Assembly (NCBI RefSeq): GCF_013300825.1
Contig: NZ_JAAIMY010000001.1
Coordinates: 1-64,000, forward strand
Length of the DNA: 64,000 nucleotides
Reading direction: 5' to 3'
From: Blautia wexlerae
GTDB lineage: Bacteria; Bacillota; Clostridia; Lachnospirales; Lachnospiraceae
The position numbers and the translations under genes are program-made. Shown piece after piece: positions 44,298-53,201 of the stretch. Positions within the stretch are counted from its first letter, which is position 1. Every line of letters starts with the position of its first letter. Below the pieces are notes generated by a model that worked only from the letters and a program-made list of their open reading frames with translations, was not told the DNA's origin and ran no database searches.

Positions 44298-45161
44298 ATG
44301 AAGGAACTTAATTTAAAACATGAAGCCAAGCGTTACGGCTGTGCGGTTCTGGCTGCAACGATCATGGCGTTGAATATTAAGACATTTGTTCGTGCAGGCG
44401 GTCTTTTTCCGGGAGGATTTACAGGACTTACTCTGCTGCTCCAGAATATTTTTCAGACATTTATGGGGATTGCAGTTCCGTATACGCTGATTAATGTACT
44501 GCTGAACTCTATTCCTGTATTTATTGGTCTGAAATTTATCGGAAAGAAATTTACGATAAGTTCTGTCTGTGTGATCGTGCTTTCCGGTCTGCTTACGGAT
44601 ATTATTCCCAGTCAGCCGATCACTTATGATACATTGCTGATTAGTATCTTTGGCGGTCTGATTAATGGATTTTGTATCAGTCTCTGCCTGATCGGTAATA
44701 CCAGTACAGGTGGAACGGATTTTATTGCGATTTATTTTTCCGAGAAAAATGGTAGGGATATCTGGAATTATATTCTGTGTGGAAATGCAGTGATCCTGAC
44801 TGTGGCAGGTTTACTTTTTGGATGGGACAGGGCACTTTACTCTATTATCTTTCAGTTTACTTCTACTCAGGTGATTCAGATGTTGCATCAGAGATATAAG
44901 AAGCATACGCTGTTTATTATCACGAAGGAGCCGTATCAGATTTATGAGGAGATTTTCAAACTTACCAATCATACGGCGACACGTTTTGAAGGTACCGGAT
45001 GTTACACAGACGAGAAGACCAGTATGATCTATTCTGTAGTCTCTACAGAAGAAGCGAAATATCTGGTAAAGAAGGTTCATGAGATCGATCCGAAGGCTTT
45101 TGTAAATATTATCAAAACCGATTACATAAACGGAAGATTTTACCAGAAAACAGACTATTAA
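44298..45161 (+). CDS. YitT family membrane protein
   Basis: This 287-residue protein has the YitT/DUF161 arrangement: about five membrane helices (VLAATIMALNIKTFVRAGGLFPGGFTGLTLLL near 17-48; GNTSTGGTDFIAIYFS near 133-148) and a C-terminal cytosolic DUF2179 domain (about 215-285). Such proteins are widespread in Firmicutes; transport of an unknown small molecule is suspected but unproven. AGATGGGAGGAAG lies before the ATG. Confidence 0.88.
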   Translation: MKELNLKHEAKRYGCAVLAATIMALNIKTFVRAGGLFPGGFTGLTLLLQNIFQTFMGIAVPYTLINVLLNSIPVFIGLKFIGKKFTISSVCVIVLSGLLTDIIPSQPITYDTLLISIFGGLINGFCISLCLIGNTSTGGTDFIAIYFSEKNGRDIWNYILCGNAVILTVAGLLFGWDRALYSIIFQFTSTQVIQMLHQRYKKHTLFIITKEPYQIYEEIFKLTNHTATRFEGTGCYTDEKTSMIYSVVSTEEAKYLVKKVHEIDPKAFVNIIKTDYINGRFYQKTDY

Positions 45162-45165
45162 TTAC

Positions 45166-45193
45166 TTGTATTCCCTTCCTGTGAGCGTATAAT
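45166..45193 (+). promoter_or_regulatory. Promoter of the Cys-rich small gene
   Basis: TTGTAT (45166-45171) and TATAAT (45188-45193) are 16 bases apart. The leader contains CTGTTC...GAACAG inverted pieces (45209-45252) related to the GTGAACAGTAAC repeats. Confidence 0.55.
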
Positions 45194-45278
45194 ACAAGGT
45201 ATAAGGAACTCTGTTCGTTCATGGGACTTTACTTAAGATTGGATGAACAGTAACCGGCACACAAGGAGGGTGATATAT

Positions 45279-45464
45279 ATGGGTAATGCAACAGAAAGCA
45301 CACTTCCTCACGGCAATACCTCAGGCTATGACCGCAAAGCCTGCAGGACATGCGCCTGTTCCACCTGTTATGAGCAGGAGTTTTGCGACAGATGCAGTTC
45401 CTGTCAGAATCAGTCACGCAAATTAGACAGGTGCAATGCCTATGAGGGAGCATATAACTATTAA
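45279..45464 (+). CDS. Cys-rich small protein (61 residues)
   Basis: This 61-residue protein has eight cysteines in 31 positions: C22, C25, C27, C30, C36, C39, C42 and C52, arranged as C-x2-C-x-C-x2-C and C-x2-C-x2-C. A near-perfect AAGGAGG lies nine bases before the ATG, and it has its own promoter and terminator-like palindrome, so it is almost certainly expressed. The spacing suggests zinc or iron-sulfur binding, or metal storage. No family was recognised. A precursor peptide role is conceivable, but the nearest radical SAM gene is 11 kb away. Confidence 0.75.
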   Translation: MGNATESTLPHGNTSGYDRKACRTCACSTCYEQEFCDRCSSCQNQSRKLDRCNAYEGAYNY

Positions 45465-45473
45465 CCTCAACAT

Positions 45474-45610
45474 ATCCTCGTCTGCTGTTTTAACCGAATC
45501 AAGTAAGTCACCTGCGGAGCAGTTATTTGGTGTAGAGCTGCGTAGTAAAGCGGTTTGCGAATATCCGCCTGACTTGCAAAATAATAAACAGCGGATGGGG
45601 ATTTCTTTAT
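45474..45610. repeat. Dispersed repeat and terminator-like palindrome
   Basis: The outer arms CCTCGTCTGCTGTTT and AAACAGCGGATGGGG pair around a copy of the AACCGAATCAAGTAAGTC repeat (from 45488). T-rich sequence follows, so it can end the Cys-rich transcript. The remaining gap to 45921 is ORF-poor; its last 96 bases are open in frame with the next gene but offer no start codon. Confidence 0.65.
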
Positions 45611-45921
45611 AAAAAACAGCTATTATAAGCAATGTTTTTCTGACTTTACAGATTCATAAGATGCATCTGATATAATAATTCTGTTACTTACTGATATAAA
45701 CTTTTCGTAAGTTCTTTTGCTGATAAACTTTGTTATAGAATTCTATGTTGAAAAATCGTTCCCTACACCTGACAAATATCCTGAAATTTAATGACCCCAT
45801 GGAGACCAACTGGAACTGTCGGTAATATGATGCAGAATTAAAAAGAGCTTATGAAAATACCTCGATTGGTAATGTATCGAATATACCTTATACGAGTATA
45901 TCAGACATCAGGGAAAGGCAG

Positions 45922-47259
45922 ATGAAAGACATGAAAAGAAAATTATCATTTAGAAAAGTGGCAGTATTTCTGATACTGACCTTGTTTCTGGCAGCAGGCA
46001 TCAGTATGCGTGCAGTTACCGTAAATGCAGCCACATATGTGAAACAGAACAGAACCTCCGTCAGTATCACATCGAAGAAAACGGGATGGCAAAAAATAAA
46101 TGGAGATTACTATTTTTATAATTCAAAGGGCCGTCTGATCTGTGGTTCTTTTAAATACAAAGGTTATTATTACTACAGTATTGCCAACGGTAAACGTTTC
46201 ACCGGATGGATGAAACGTTCCGGTAACAAGTACTATTATAACCGTAAAAATGGTGCCATGTTTCGCAATCGCTGGGCAATGGGTGATAAATATACCTATT
46301 ATTTCAATGAATCCGGCGTAGCAATTGCCAGACAGTGGTTTACTCAGGATGGAAAAAAATACTACTTCCTCAGCAATTCTACCATGGCAAAGGGCTGGCA
46401 GAAGATAGGTAAATATTATTACTATTTCAGCAAAAAAACAGGAGTGATGGCAAAAAATACCTGGATAGGTAAATATTATGTAAACAGCAAAGGGCAGCGC
46501 ATAAAGTCTTCAAATACTAAACCAACAGATACTAAACCAACAGTTACTCAAAGCGGCAGCACGTACCAATATAAAAGCAGTACTCTGAATATTAAACTTG
46601 AACGTAAATCTGTCCATGGTATTTCCTATTGGGCAGCACATGTAAAAACATCCAGTGCCAGACAGCTGAAATCTGCTCTTTCCAACGGAACCTATGGCGG
46701 ATCCCGCCAGACAACCTCTGATGCAGTATCCTCAAATGGCGGCATTATCGGAGTAAACGGCAGTGCTTTCGACTACGGAACAGGAAAGCCATCTCCGCTC
46801 GGTATGTGTATCAAAAACGGAATCATCTATGGTGACTACATGACAAGCTATTCTGTCATGGCAGTAAAGAAAGATGGAACTATTTATACTCCGGTACAGG
46901 GGCTTATGGGAAAAAATCTTCTTGCGGCTGGTGTGAAAGATACATATAATTTCGGTCCGGTTCTTATTAAAGACGGCGAAACCCAGCTTCCATGGGCTGA
47001 AACAGAAAAATATTACCCACGTACAGCAGTAGGAATGGTAAAACCCAACGATTATGTACTCCTTGTAACAGATACCGGCAGTTATACTGGTCTTAATCAC
47101 TGGGATATGGTGAATATTTTCAAATCCTACGGCTGTACCTATGCTTACAATCTGGATGGAGGCGGTTCTGCAACCCTGTACTTTAATGGAAAAGTAATGA
47201 ATAAACTTATCGGCAATACTCAGCGTCCATGTGCAGACTTCCTTTATTTCACCCGGTAA
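45922..47259 (+). CDS. Cell-wall-binding repeat and phosphodiester glycosidase (NAGPA-like) protein
   Basis: The 445-residue secreted protein starts with a signal sequence (VAVFLILTLFLAAGISM). Residues about 50-190 hold six or so aromatic Gly/Trp/Tyr repeats of the choline/glucan-binding type (GWQKINGDYYFYNSKGR, GWMKRSGNKYYYNRKNG and so on). A Thr/Pro linker follows. The C-terminal half (about 230-445) matches the phosphodiester glycosidase/NAGPA domain, with GVNGSAFDYGTGKPSP and the end motif YNLDGGGSATLYFNGK. NAGPA domains cleave phosphodiester-linked sugars or take part in exopolysaccharide assembly. It is probably bound to the cell surface by the repeats. Confidence 0.88.
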   Translation: MKDMKRKLSFRKVAVFLILTLFLAAGISMRAVTVNAATYVKQNRTSVSITSKKTGWQKINGDYYFYNSKGRLICGSFKYKGYYYYSIANGKRFTGWMKRSGNKYYYNRKNGAMFRNRWAMGDKYTYYFNESGVAIARQWFTQDGKKYYFLSNSTMAKGWQKIGKYYYYFSKKTGVMAKNTWIGKYYVNSKGQRIKSSNTKPTDTKPTVTQSGSTYQYKSSTLNIKLERKSVHGISYWAAHVKTSSARQLKSALSNGTYGGSRQTTSDAVSSNGGIIGVNGSAFDYGTGKPSPLGMCIKNGIIYGDYMTSYSVMAVKKDGTIYTPVQGLMGKNLLAAGVKDTYNFGPVLIKDGETQLPWAETEKYYPRTAVGMVKPNDYVLLVTDTGSYTGLNHWDMVNIFKSYGCTYAYNLDGGGSATLYFNGKVMNKLIGNTQRPCADFLYFTR

Positions 47260-47390
47260 TCTTTTTCCAGATAAGAATCCCGTCTGCCTGCACACACTGC
47301 CAAAGCCCAGCATACGAGAACCAGCAGTCCGATTCCCATAGCCAGCAAAGCAAGCATGATCACGATAATTGCGTGGATAAATATAGACAT
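47244..47390 (-). CDS. Small single-span membrane protein (48 residues)
   Basis: An ORF read on the minus strand from ATG 47390 encodes 48 residues: a short lead (MSIFIHA), a continuous hydrophobic helix of about 25 residues (IIVIMLALLAMGIGLLVLVCW), then a charged tail (AGRRDSYLEKDYRVK). AGGAGG lies six bases before the ATG. Its end overlaps the 3' end of the converging NAGPA-like gene by 16 bases. Composition, topology and ribosome binding site all suggest a real small membrane protein of unknown role. Confidence 0.65.
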   Translation of the reverse strand: MSIFIHAIIVIMLALLAMGIGLLVLVCWALAVCAGRRDSYLEKDYRVK

Positions 47391-47422
47391 GGATAACCTC
47401 CTTTCGCAGTCATTTGGTTATG

Positions 47423-47465
47423 AGTTTATAGCAGCGAAGCGGATGATTTTATCCGCCTGACTTGG
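47423..47465. repeat. Dispersed repeat, GCAGCGAAGCGGAT family
   Basis: GCGGAT and ATCCGC form a 6-bp hairpin with loop GATTTT within a 26-base block (47431-47456) that recurs exactly at 53202-53227. CCGCCTGACTTG after it also occurs in the repeat near 45575. Confidence 0.8.
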
Positions 47466-47526
47466 ATAAAAATGGATGTTGAAATTTAAGAAAAGATATC
47501 AGGATGACCTGACAAGAACAATTAAG

Positions 47527-47617
47527 ACAGTTAAAAGATCTGTTAACTGATTTAAATATACGCTGTCATATTCGAAAAAGCAAGCCGAAACTTTCGATAA
47601 AATTCGACTTGCTTTTT
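47527..47617 (+). terminator. Twin hairpins ending in a terminator
   Basis: CAGTTAA/TTAACTG (near 47528-47549) is followed by AAAAAGCAAGCCGAA (47575-47589) pairing with TTCGACTTGCTTTTT (47603-47617). No plus-strand gene lies immediately upstream, so it may end a small RNA or the NAGPA transcript. The 47391-47884 gap otherwise contains repeats only. Confidence 0.55.
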
Positions 47618-47622
47618 GTTAT

Positions 47623-47720
47623 GTTGCTGTTCGTACATTGCCATCCCGGGACAATCCTATTGCCGCAGGCAATCTGGAATAAATTTTGAATATGTTAATG
47701 AGAACGGAGTGAACAGTAAC
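47623..47720. repeat. Palindromic repeat, GTGAACAGTAAC family
   Basis: It begins GTTGCTGTTC and ends TGAGAACGGAGTGAACAGTAAC (split here for length: TGAGAACGGAG, then TGAACAGTAAC). The right end equals that of the copy in the urease leader; the middle differs and has its own ATTGCC/GGCAAT helix. Confidence 0.7.
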
Positions 47721-47884
47721 GATTGCTTTGGTAAAATATTAACAATTCCATAAAAACACTTGACAACCCTACTTTACCATACTAAAATGTAAAAAGCACA
47801 AAAAATGTTGCCGCAGGAAAAACAAATGATTGCCCTGTACGGAAAATAAAAACATCCATCCATGGCAGAACAAGGAGGAATATT

Positions 47885-49171
47885 ATGAAAAAATACAGCG
47901 ACATGAGCAAAGAAGAACTGCTTACACTTAAAGCACAGCTGGATAAAGAATATGCAGAAATCAAAGCACAGGGCCTGGCCCTTGACATGTCACGTGGAAA
48001 ACCATCAGCAGACCAGCTTGATCTCTCTATGGGATTAATGGACGTATTAAGCAGCGACTCAGACCTCAAGTGCGAAACAGGAGTAGACTGCCGTAATTAC
48101 GGTGTTATCGACGGAATCCCGGAAGCTAAACGCCTCCTTGGAGAAATGTCCGAAGTAGATCCTGATCACATTATCATTTACGGAAACTCCAGCTTAAACG
48201 TCATGTTTGACAGTATTGCCCGTTCCATGACTCAGGGTGTAATGGGAAATACCCCATGGTGCAAGCTTGACAAGGTAAAATTCCTCTGTCCTGTACCAGG
48301 ATATGACCGCCATTTTAAGATCACAGAATTCTTCGGAATCGAAATGATCAACGTGCCAATGACACCACAGGGACCGGACATGGACATGGTAGAGAAGCTT
48401 GTTAGTGAAGATGCATCCATCAAAGGAATCTGGTGTGTGCCGAAATACTCCAACCCACAGGGATACACTTACTCAGCAGAGACAGTAGACCGTTTTGCGC
48501 ATCTGAAACCGGCAGCGCCTGATTTCCGTATCTACTGGGATAACGCATACAGCATCCATCATCTCTATGATGACAATCAGGACTTCCTTGTAGAAATCCT
48601 CGAAGCATGTGCAAAAGCAGGAAATCCTGACCTTGTATATAAATTTACATCAACATCAAAAGTCAGTTTCCCGGGTTCCGGTATTGCAGCAGTTGCAGCT
48701 TCCAAAGCAAATCTGGAAGATTTCCGCAGCTACATGCAGATCCAGACAATCGGACATGACAAATTAAACCAGTTACGCCATGTAAAATTTTTCAAAAATA
48801 TCGACGGTCTTCATGAACACATGAGAAAACATGCAGCAATTCTCCGTCCGAAATTTGAAATGGTCCTTAACACACTGGACAGAGAACTTGGCGGTCTTGG
48901 AATCGGCGAGTGGACAAAACCACATGGCGGATACTTCATTTCCTTTGATTCAATGGAAGGATGTGCAAAAGCTATTGTTGCCAAGGCAAAAGAAGCCGGT
49001 GTTGTACTTACAGGAGCAGGTGCAACCTACCCATATGGAAAAGATCCGAAAGACTCCAACATCCGTATTGCACCAAGCTTCCCGACTCCTGAGGATCTTG
49101 GAAAAGCAGCAGAAGTGTTCGTACTCTGTGTTAAACTTACAAGTGTAGAGAAGCTGCTGGAAAACGCATAA
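47885..49171 (+). CDS. Type Ic aspartate aminotransferase
   Basis: This 428-residue PLP enzyme matches the PF12897 aminotransferase group described as type Ic aspartate aminotransferases. Features are LDMSRGKPSADQLDLSMG near 32-49, IIIYGNSSLNVMFDSI near 97-112, WCVPKYSNPQGYTYS near 183-197, DNAYSIHHL near 223 and the PLP-binding lysine K259 in FTSTSKVSFPGSG. It converts aspartate and 2-oxoglutarate to oxaloacetate and glutamate. AAGGAGG precedes the ATG. Confidence 0.92.
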   Translation: MKKYSDMSKEELLTLKAQLDKEYAEIKAQGLALDMSRGKPSADQLDLSMGLMDVLSSDSDLKCETGVDCRNYGVIDGIPEAKRLLGEMSEVDPDHIIIYGNSSLNVMFDSIARSMTQGVMGNTPWCKLDKVKFLCPVPGYDRHFKITEFFGIEMINVPMTPQGPDMDMVEKLVSEDASIKGIWCVPKYSNPQGYTYSAETVDRFAHLKPAAPDFRIYWDNAYSIHHLYDDNQDFLVEILEACAKAGNPDLVYKFTSTSKVSFPGSGIAAVAASKANLEDFRSYMQIQTIGHDKLNQLRHVKFFKNIDGLHEHMRKHAAILRPKFEMVLNTLDRELGGLGIGEWTKPHGGYFISFDSMEGCAKAIVAKAKEAGVVLTGAGATYPYGKDPKDSNIRIAPSFPTPEDLGKAAEVFVLCVKLTSVEKLLENA

Positions 49172-49219
49172 AATAAAATAATCGTATTTACATTCAGGAT
49201 AAATAATGTGATAATAAAA

Positions 49220-49246
49220 CTGCCCGGCATAACTCCTTGCCGGGCG
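49220..49246 (+). terminator. Terminator after the aminotransferase
   Basis: AACTGCCCGGCA pairs with TGCCGGGCGGTT over 12 positions with one wobble. The T-tail is weak. Confidence 0.65.
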
Positions 49247-49279
49247 GTTGCTGTTTATAAAAAGAAAGGAGAGGATGCC

Positions 49280-50659
49280 GTGAGTACCAGAAAGAAAATC
49301 ATGGTAACCCTGATCATAATCTTACTCCTGCTGACTGCCGGGGTATATGGATATGGTGCATATTATTTCACAGAGCATTTTTTACCGGGCTCAATGGTAA
49401 ATGGATTCAACTGCTCTTATATGACAGTATCGGAATCTGAAGATCTGCTCACAAAGAAAGTAGGAGCATATGTTCTCACTATTGACACCAGAAATAATGG
49501 ACAGGAGAGTATAACAGCAGAGCAGGCGGGACTAGCCTATGACTCAGACGGAAGTGTTGGTAAACTGATCAGGGATCAGGATCGTTTTACATGGTTTCTT
49601 GCTTTTAATCAGCACAGGAATTATGAAGTGTCCTCTTCCATTAAATATGATGAGAAGAAGATGGAAGCTGCCATATCCGGACTGAAATGTATGCAGCAGG
49701 AGAATATGACAGAACCTTCAGATGCACACATAGAAGAAAAAGACGATCAGTTTGTAATCATTCCTGAACAGCAGGGAAATGCGCTGAAAACGAAAAAAAC
49801 GAATAAGGACATCATAGATGCCCTTGTCACAGGAAGGACACCGATCGATCTGGAAGCGGATGGATGCTACAAAGATCCCAAAGTTTACCAGAATGATAAA
49901 ACACTGGTCAAAAACTGCGAACTGATAAATAAACTTACGGATGTAGTGATTACCTATGATTTTGATGACCGCACAGAGACAGTAGACAGAGATACAATTA
50001 AAAACTGGCTGACAACAGATGAAAACGGTCTTTACATACTTGACCAAAAGCAGATAGAGGCATATATCAGTGAACTGGCAGCTAAATATGACACAGTTGG
50101 AACAGAGAGAACATTTAATGCATATGATGGTCGTGGGATTACTGTTGGCGGAGGCAATTATGGTTGGAAGATTGATCAGAAAGAGGAGGTAAAGGAGCTT
50201 ACCAGACTGATCAAAAACGAGGAAACCCAGGTCAGAGAACCTGTTTATTCTCATAAAGGTCTGGTCAGAAAAACAAATGATATCGGATATACGTATATAG
50301 AGATTGACCTGACAGCCCAGAGAATGGTATTCTATAAAGATGGAACACCAATCGCAGATGCGCAGATCGTATCCGGAAACCCATTTGTACCCAATTGTGC
50401 AACTCCGGCAGGCTGTTATACAACGGGCGAGATAAAGAGTGGATATACTGTAAATGGGGAAGATTATCCTTCGGCAGTAAATTACTGGATTCCGTTTGAT
50501 GAGAATCTGGGAATCAATGATGCTCCGTGGAGAACAGCTTTCGGAGAACAGCTTTATGAATTTGAAGGAACTCATGGAAGTATCTGTGCGCCGGCTGATC
50601 AGATGCAGATCATTTACAACAATGTTGAGAAGAATACACCGGTTGTTATTTATGAATAA
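49280..50659 (+). CDS. L,D-transpeptidase-like (YkuD) peptidoglycan-binding protein
   Basis: The 459-residue protein starts with GTG, preferred because AAAGGAGAGG precedes it. A single membrane anchor lies near residues 9-32, then two putative peptidoglycan-binding (PG_binding_4) regions, and a YkuD domain from about 350 to the end (IEIDLTAQRMVFYKDGTPI). YkuD enzymes make 3-3 peptidoglycan crosslinks using Cys in S-H-G-C. Here the site reads T-H-G-S434-I-C436, so the catalytic Cys is displaced by two. It could be inactive, work through C436, or do another job. Ddl and MurF genes follow, consistent with a wall function. Confidence 0.85.
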   Translation: MSTRKKIMVTLIIILLLLTAGVYGYGAYYFTEHFLPGSMVNGFNCSYMTVSESEDLLTKKVGAYVLTIDTRNNGQESITAEQAGLAYDSDGSVGKLIRDQDRFTWFLAFNQHRNYEVSSSIKYDEKKMEAAISGLKCMQQENMTEPSDAHIEEKDDQFVIIPEQQGNALKTKKTNKDIIDALVTGRTPIDLEADGCYKDPKVYQNDKTLVKNCELINKLTDVVITYDFDDRTETVDRDTIKNWLTTDENGLYILDQKQIEAYISELAAKYDTVGTERTFNAYDGRGITVGGGNYGWKIDQKEEVKELTRLIKNEETQVREPVYSHKGLVRKTNDIGYTYIEIDLTAQRMVFYKDGTPIADAQIVSGNPFVPNCATPAGCYTTGEIKSGYTVNGEDYPSAVNYWIPFDENLGINDAPWRTAFGEQLYEFEGTHGSICAPADQMQIIYNNVEKNTPVVIYE

Positions 50660-50671
50660 AGGAGAAGAGTA

Positions 50672-51706
50672 ATGAAGATTGTAGTATTATCAGGAGGAAC
50701 AAGTACAGAACGTACTGTTTCCATCACATCAGGAACAGGAATATGTAAAGCATTACGACAGAAAGGGCATCAGGCAATTCTTGTGGATATTTTCTGCGGT
50801 ATTGAGAATGCAGACTGGGAAAATCCGTTCCCGTCAGAGTATGATGTAGATGCGGCATCAGAATATATATCGTCATTTAATGACAGGATTGAGCAGATGA
50901 AAAAAGAGCGAAGAAGCTTCTTCGGACCGAATGTGCTGAAGCTCTGCGAAGAGGCTGACATTGTTTTCCTTGGACTTCATGGTGCGAACGGAGAAGACGG
51001 AAAAGTGCAGGCAACATTTGACCTGATGGGAATCAAATATACAGGAACCGGCTATTTAAGCAGCGCTATGGCAATGGATAAAGGGATCACCAAGCAGATG
51101 TTTCTGATGAATAATGTGCCAACACCACGCGGAGTATCTATGGTAAAAGAAGAAATGACCACAGATCTGAAAGCATTTGGAATGGAATTTCCTGTAGTTG
51201 TAAAAACCTGCTGTGGCGGTTCCAGTGTGGGTGTTTATATTGTAAACAACCAGGCAGAGTATGAGCAGGCTCTCAAGGATGCCTATTCTTATGAAAATGA
51301 AGTTGTGATTGAAGAATATATCAAAGGCCGTGAATTTTCAGTGGCAGTTGTGGATGGAAAAGCTTATCCGATCATCGAGATCGCTCCGCTTCAGGGATTC
51401 TATGACTATAAGAATAAATATCAGGCAGGTTCTACAATTGAGACCTGTCCTGCTGAAATTTCACCGGAACTTACGGAGAAAATGCAGCATTATGCGGAAG
51501 CAGGAGCCAGAGCTCTGTTTATGGAAGGGTACTGCCGTCTTGATTTCATGATGAAAGAGAACGGAGATATGTACTGTCTGGAGGCAAATACCCTCCCGGG
51601 AATGACTCCGACCAGTCTGATTCCACAGGAGGCAAAGGTGCTGGGAATCGATTATCCGACCTTATGTGAGAAACTGATTGAAGTTTCCATGAAAAAATAT
51701 AAATGA
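50672..51706 (+). CDS. ddl: D-alanine--D-alanine ligase
   Basis: This 344-residue ATP-grasp enzyme joins two D-alanines for peptidoglycan precursors. It has MKIVVLSGGTSTERTVSITSG at the start (the family GGxSxEhxVSl motif), LHGANGEDGKVQA near 96-108, PVVVKTCCGGSSVGVYIV near 172-189, and the end motif YCLEANTLPGMTPTSLIPQEA near 307-327. It lies 12 bases after the YkuD gene with GGAGAAG before its ATG, and 53 bases before murF. Confidence 0.95.
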   Translation: MKIVVLSGGTSTERTVSITSGTGICKALRQKGHQAILVDIFCGIENADWENPFPSEYDVDAASEYISSFNDRIEQMKKERRSFFGPNVLKLCEEADIVFLGLHGANGEDGKVQATFDLMGIKYTGTGYLSSAMAMDKGITKQMFLMNNVPTPRGVSMVKEEMTTDLKAFGMEFPVVVKTCCGGSSVGVYIVNNQAEYEQALKDAYSYENEVVIEEYIKGREFSVAVVDGKAYPIIEIAPLQGFYDYKNKYQAGSTIETCPAEISPELTEKMQHYAEAGARALFMEGYCRLDFMMKENGDMYCLEANTLPGMTPTSLIPQEAKVLGIDYPTLCEKLIEVSMKKYK

Positions 51707-51759
51707 TTTTTTAAGTTAAAGACATGATAACTGACAGGAAAGAAGATATATAAAATATT

Positions 51760-53130
51760 ATGAAAAACTTAACTCTTGAAAATATCGCCCGTGTATGCGG
51801 CGGTACTTACTATGGTCCGGCAGATAAACTGCAGGAAGAAGTAATCTCTGTTACTACAGACAGCAGAAAAGCAGAAGAAGGATGCCTGTTTGTGCCTATT
51901 GTGGGTGAACGTGTGGATGCTCATAAATTTATTCAGCAGGTGATGGGGGCAGGGGCACTGGCAACTTTGTCAGAACGTGTACTTGAAAATGCTGATTTTC
52001 CGTATATTGTAGTAGAATCCTCTCTTCAGGCAGTAAAGGATATTGCGGAATTTTACTTAAAACAGCTTCAGATTCCGGTTGTGGGAATCACCGGAAGTGT
52101 TGGAAAAACAAGTACAAAAGAAGTAATCGCATCTGTCCTGAGTCAGAAATACCGCACTCTGAAAACACAGGGAAACTTTAATAATGAACTTGGTCTGCCG
52201 CTGACGGTGTTTCGGCTGCGTGATGAAGATGAAATTGCAGTTCTGGAGATGGGAATCAGTGATTTCGGAGAGATGACCAGACTTGCGCAGATTGCAAGAC
52301 CGGACACCTGTGTGATCACAAACATTGGTACCTGCCATCTAGAGAATCTGGGGAACAGAGACGGAGTTCTGAAAGCAAAAACAGAGATTTTTCAATTTCT
52401 CAGACCGGACGGACACATTGTATTGAATGGTGATGATGACAAACTTGCTACAGTAAAAGGATACAAAGAAGTAAAACCTGTATTTTTCGGAATGGGCAAT
52501 GGATGCCAGGTTTACGGTGATGAGATCGTAAGCAGGGGGTTAAAGGGAATGACCTGTACCATCCATCTGGGAGATAATGCATTTACAGTTGATATCCCGA
52601 TGCCGGGCCGCCATATGGTATATAATGCGCTGGCGGCTGCAGCAGTCGGAAATATTTACGGGCTTACAACTGAGCAGATTAAAGCAGGGATTGAGAGTCT
52701 GGAACCGATCAGCGGTCGTTTCAGAATGATTGAAACGGATAAATTTCTGATCGTAGATGACTGCTATAATGCGAATCCTATGTCCATGAAGGCATCTTTG
52801 GATGTTCTGCAGGATGGTGCAGGACGCAGAGTTGCAATCCTTGGAGATATGGGTGAACTTGGCGAGAATGAAATACAGCTTCATGAAGAAGTTGGAGAAC
52901 ATGCAGGTAAATGTGATATTGATGTTCTTATCTGTGCCGGTAAATTGTGCAAAAATATGGCAGACAGAGCACAGCAGACAAATCCGGATCTGAAAGTCAT
53001 CTATGAGCCGGACAGAGAAAAACTGCTGGAACATCTGGAAGGTTATGTTCAGAGTGGGGATACTGTTCTTGTGAAAGCATCCCATTTCATGAAATTTGAA
53101 GAAGTAGTTGCAAAACTGGAAAATATGTAA
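51760..53130 (+). CDS. murF: UDP-MurNAc-tripeptide--D-Ala-D-Ala ligase
   Basis: The 456-residue Mur ligase adds D-Ala-D-Ala to the UDP-MurNAc tripeptide. It shows TTDSRKAEEGCLFVPIVGERVDAHKFI near 30-56, the ATP loop GITGSVGKTSTKEVIASVL near 109-127, FNNELGLPLTVFRL near 138-151 and DDCYNANPMSMKASLDVL near 331-348. It acts directly on the product of the preceding ddl gene. The protein is the usual length. Confidence 0.96.
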   Translation: MKNLTLENIARVCGGTYYGPADKLQEEVISVTTDSRKAEEGCLFVPIVGERVDAHKFIQQVMGAGALATLSERVLENADFPYIVVESSLQAVKDIAEFYLKQLQIPVVGITGSVGKTSTKEVIASVLSQKYRTLKTQGNFNNELGLPLTVFRLRDEDEIAVLEMGISDFGEMTRLAQIARPDTCVITNIGTCHLENLGNRDGVLKAKTEIFQFLRPDGHIVLNGDDDKLATVKGYKEVKPVFFGMGNGCQVYGDEIVSRGLKGMTCTIHLGDNAFTVDIPMPGRHMVYNALAAAAVGNIYGLTTEQIKAGIESLEPISGRFRMIETDKFLIVDDCYNANPMSMKASLDVLQDGAGRRVAILGDMGELGENEIQLHEEVGEHAGKCDIDVLICAGKLCKNMADRAQQTNPDLKVIYEPDREKLLEHLEGYVQSGDTVLVKASHFMKFEEVVAKLENM

Positions 53131-53201
53131 GAATTTGACGAACGATTTTTATTTTCACAGACTGTGGATGGCAGTATAATAGACTCATCAGTTATGAGCA
53201 A

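Noticed and set aside
45826-45921. Open frame continuing upstream of the NAGPA-like start
   Set aside because: It is in frame but offers no start codon, and the signal peptide follows naturally from Met at 45922 or 45931.
49718-50575. 285-codon minus-strand ORF opposite the YkuD gene
   Set aside because: It is antisense to a gene with a recognised domain and good start signals; composition looks like a shadow frame.
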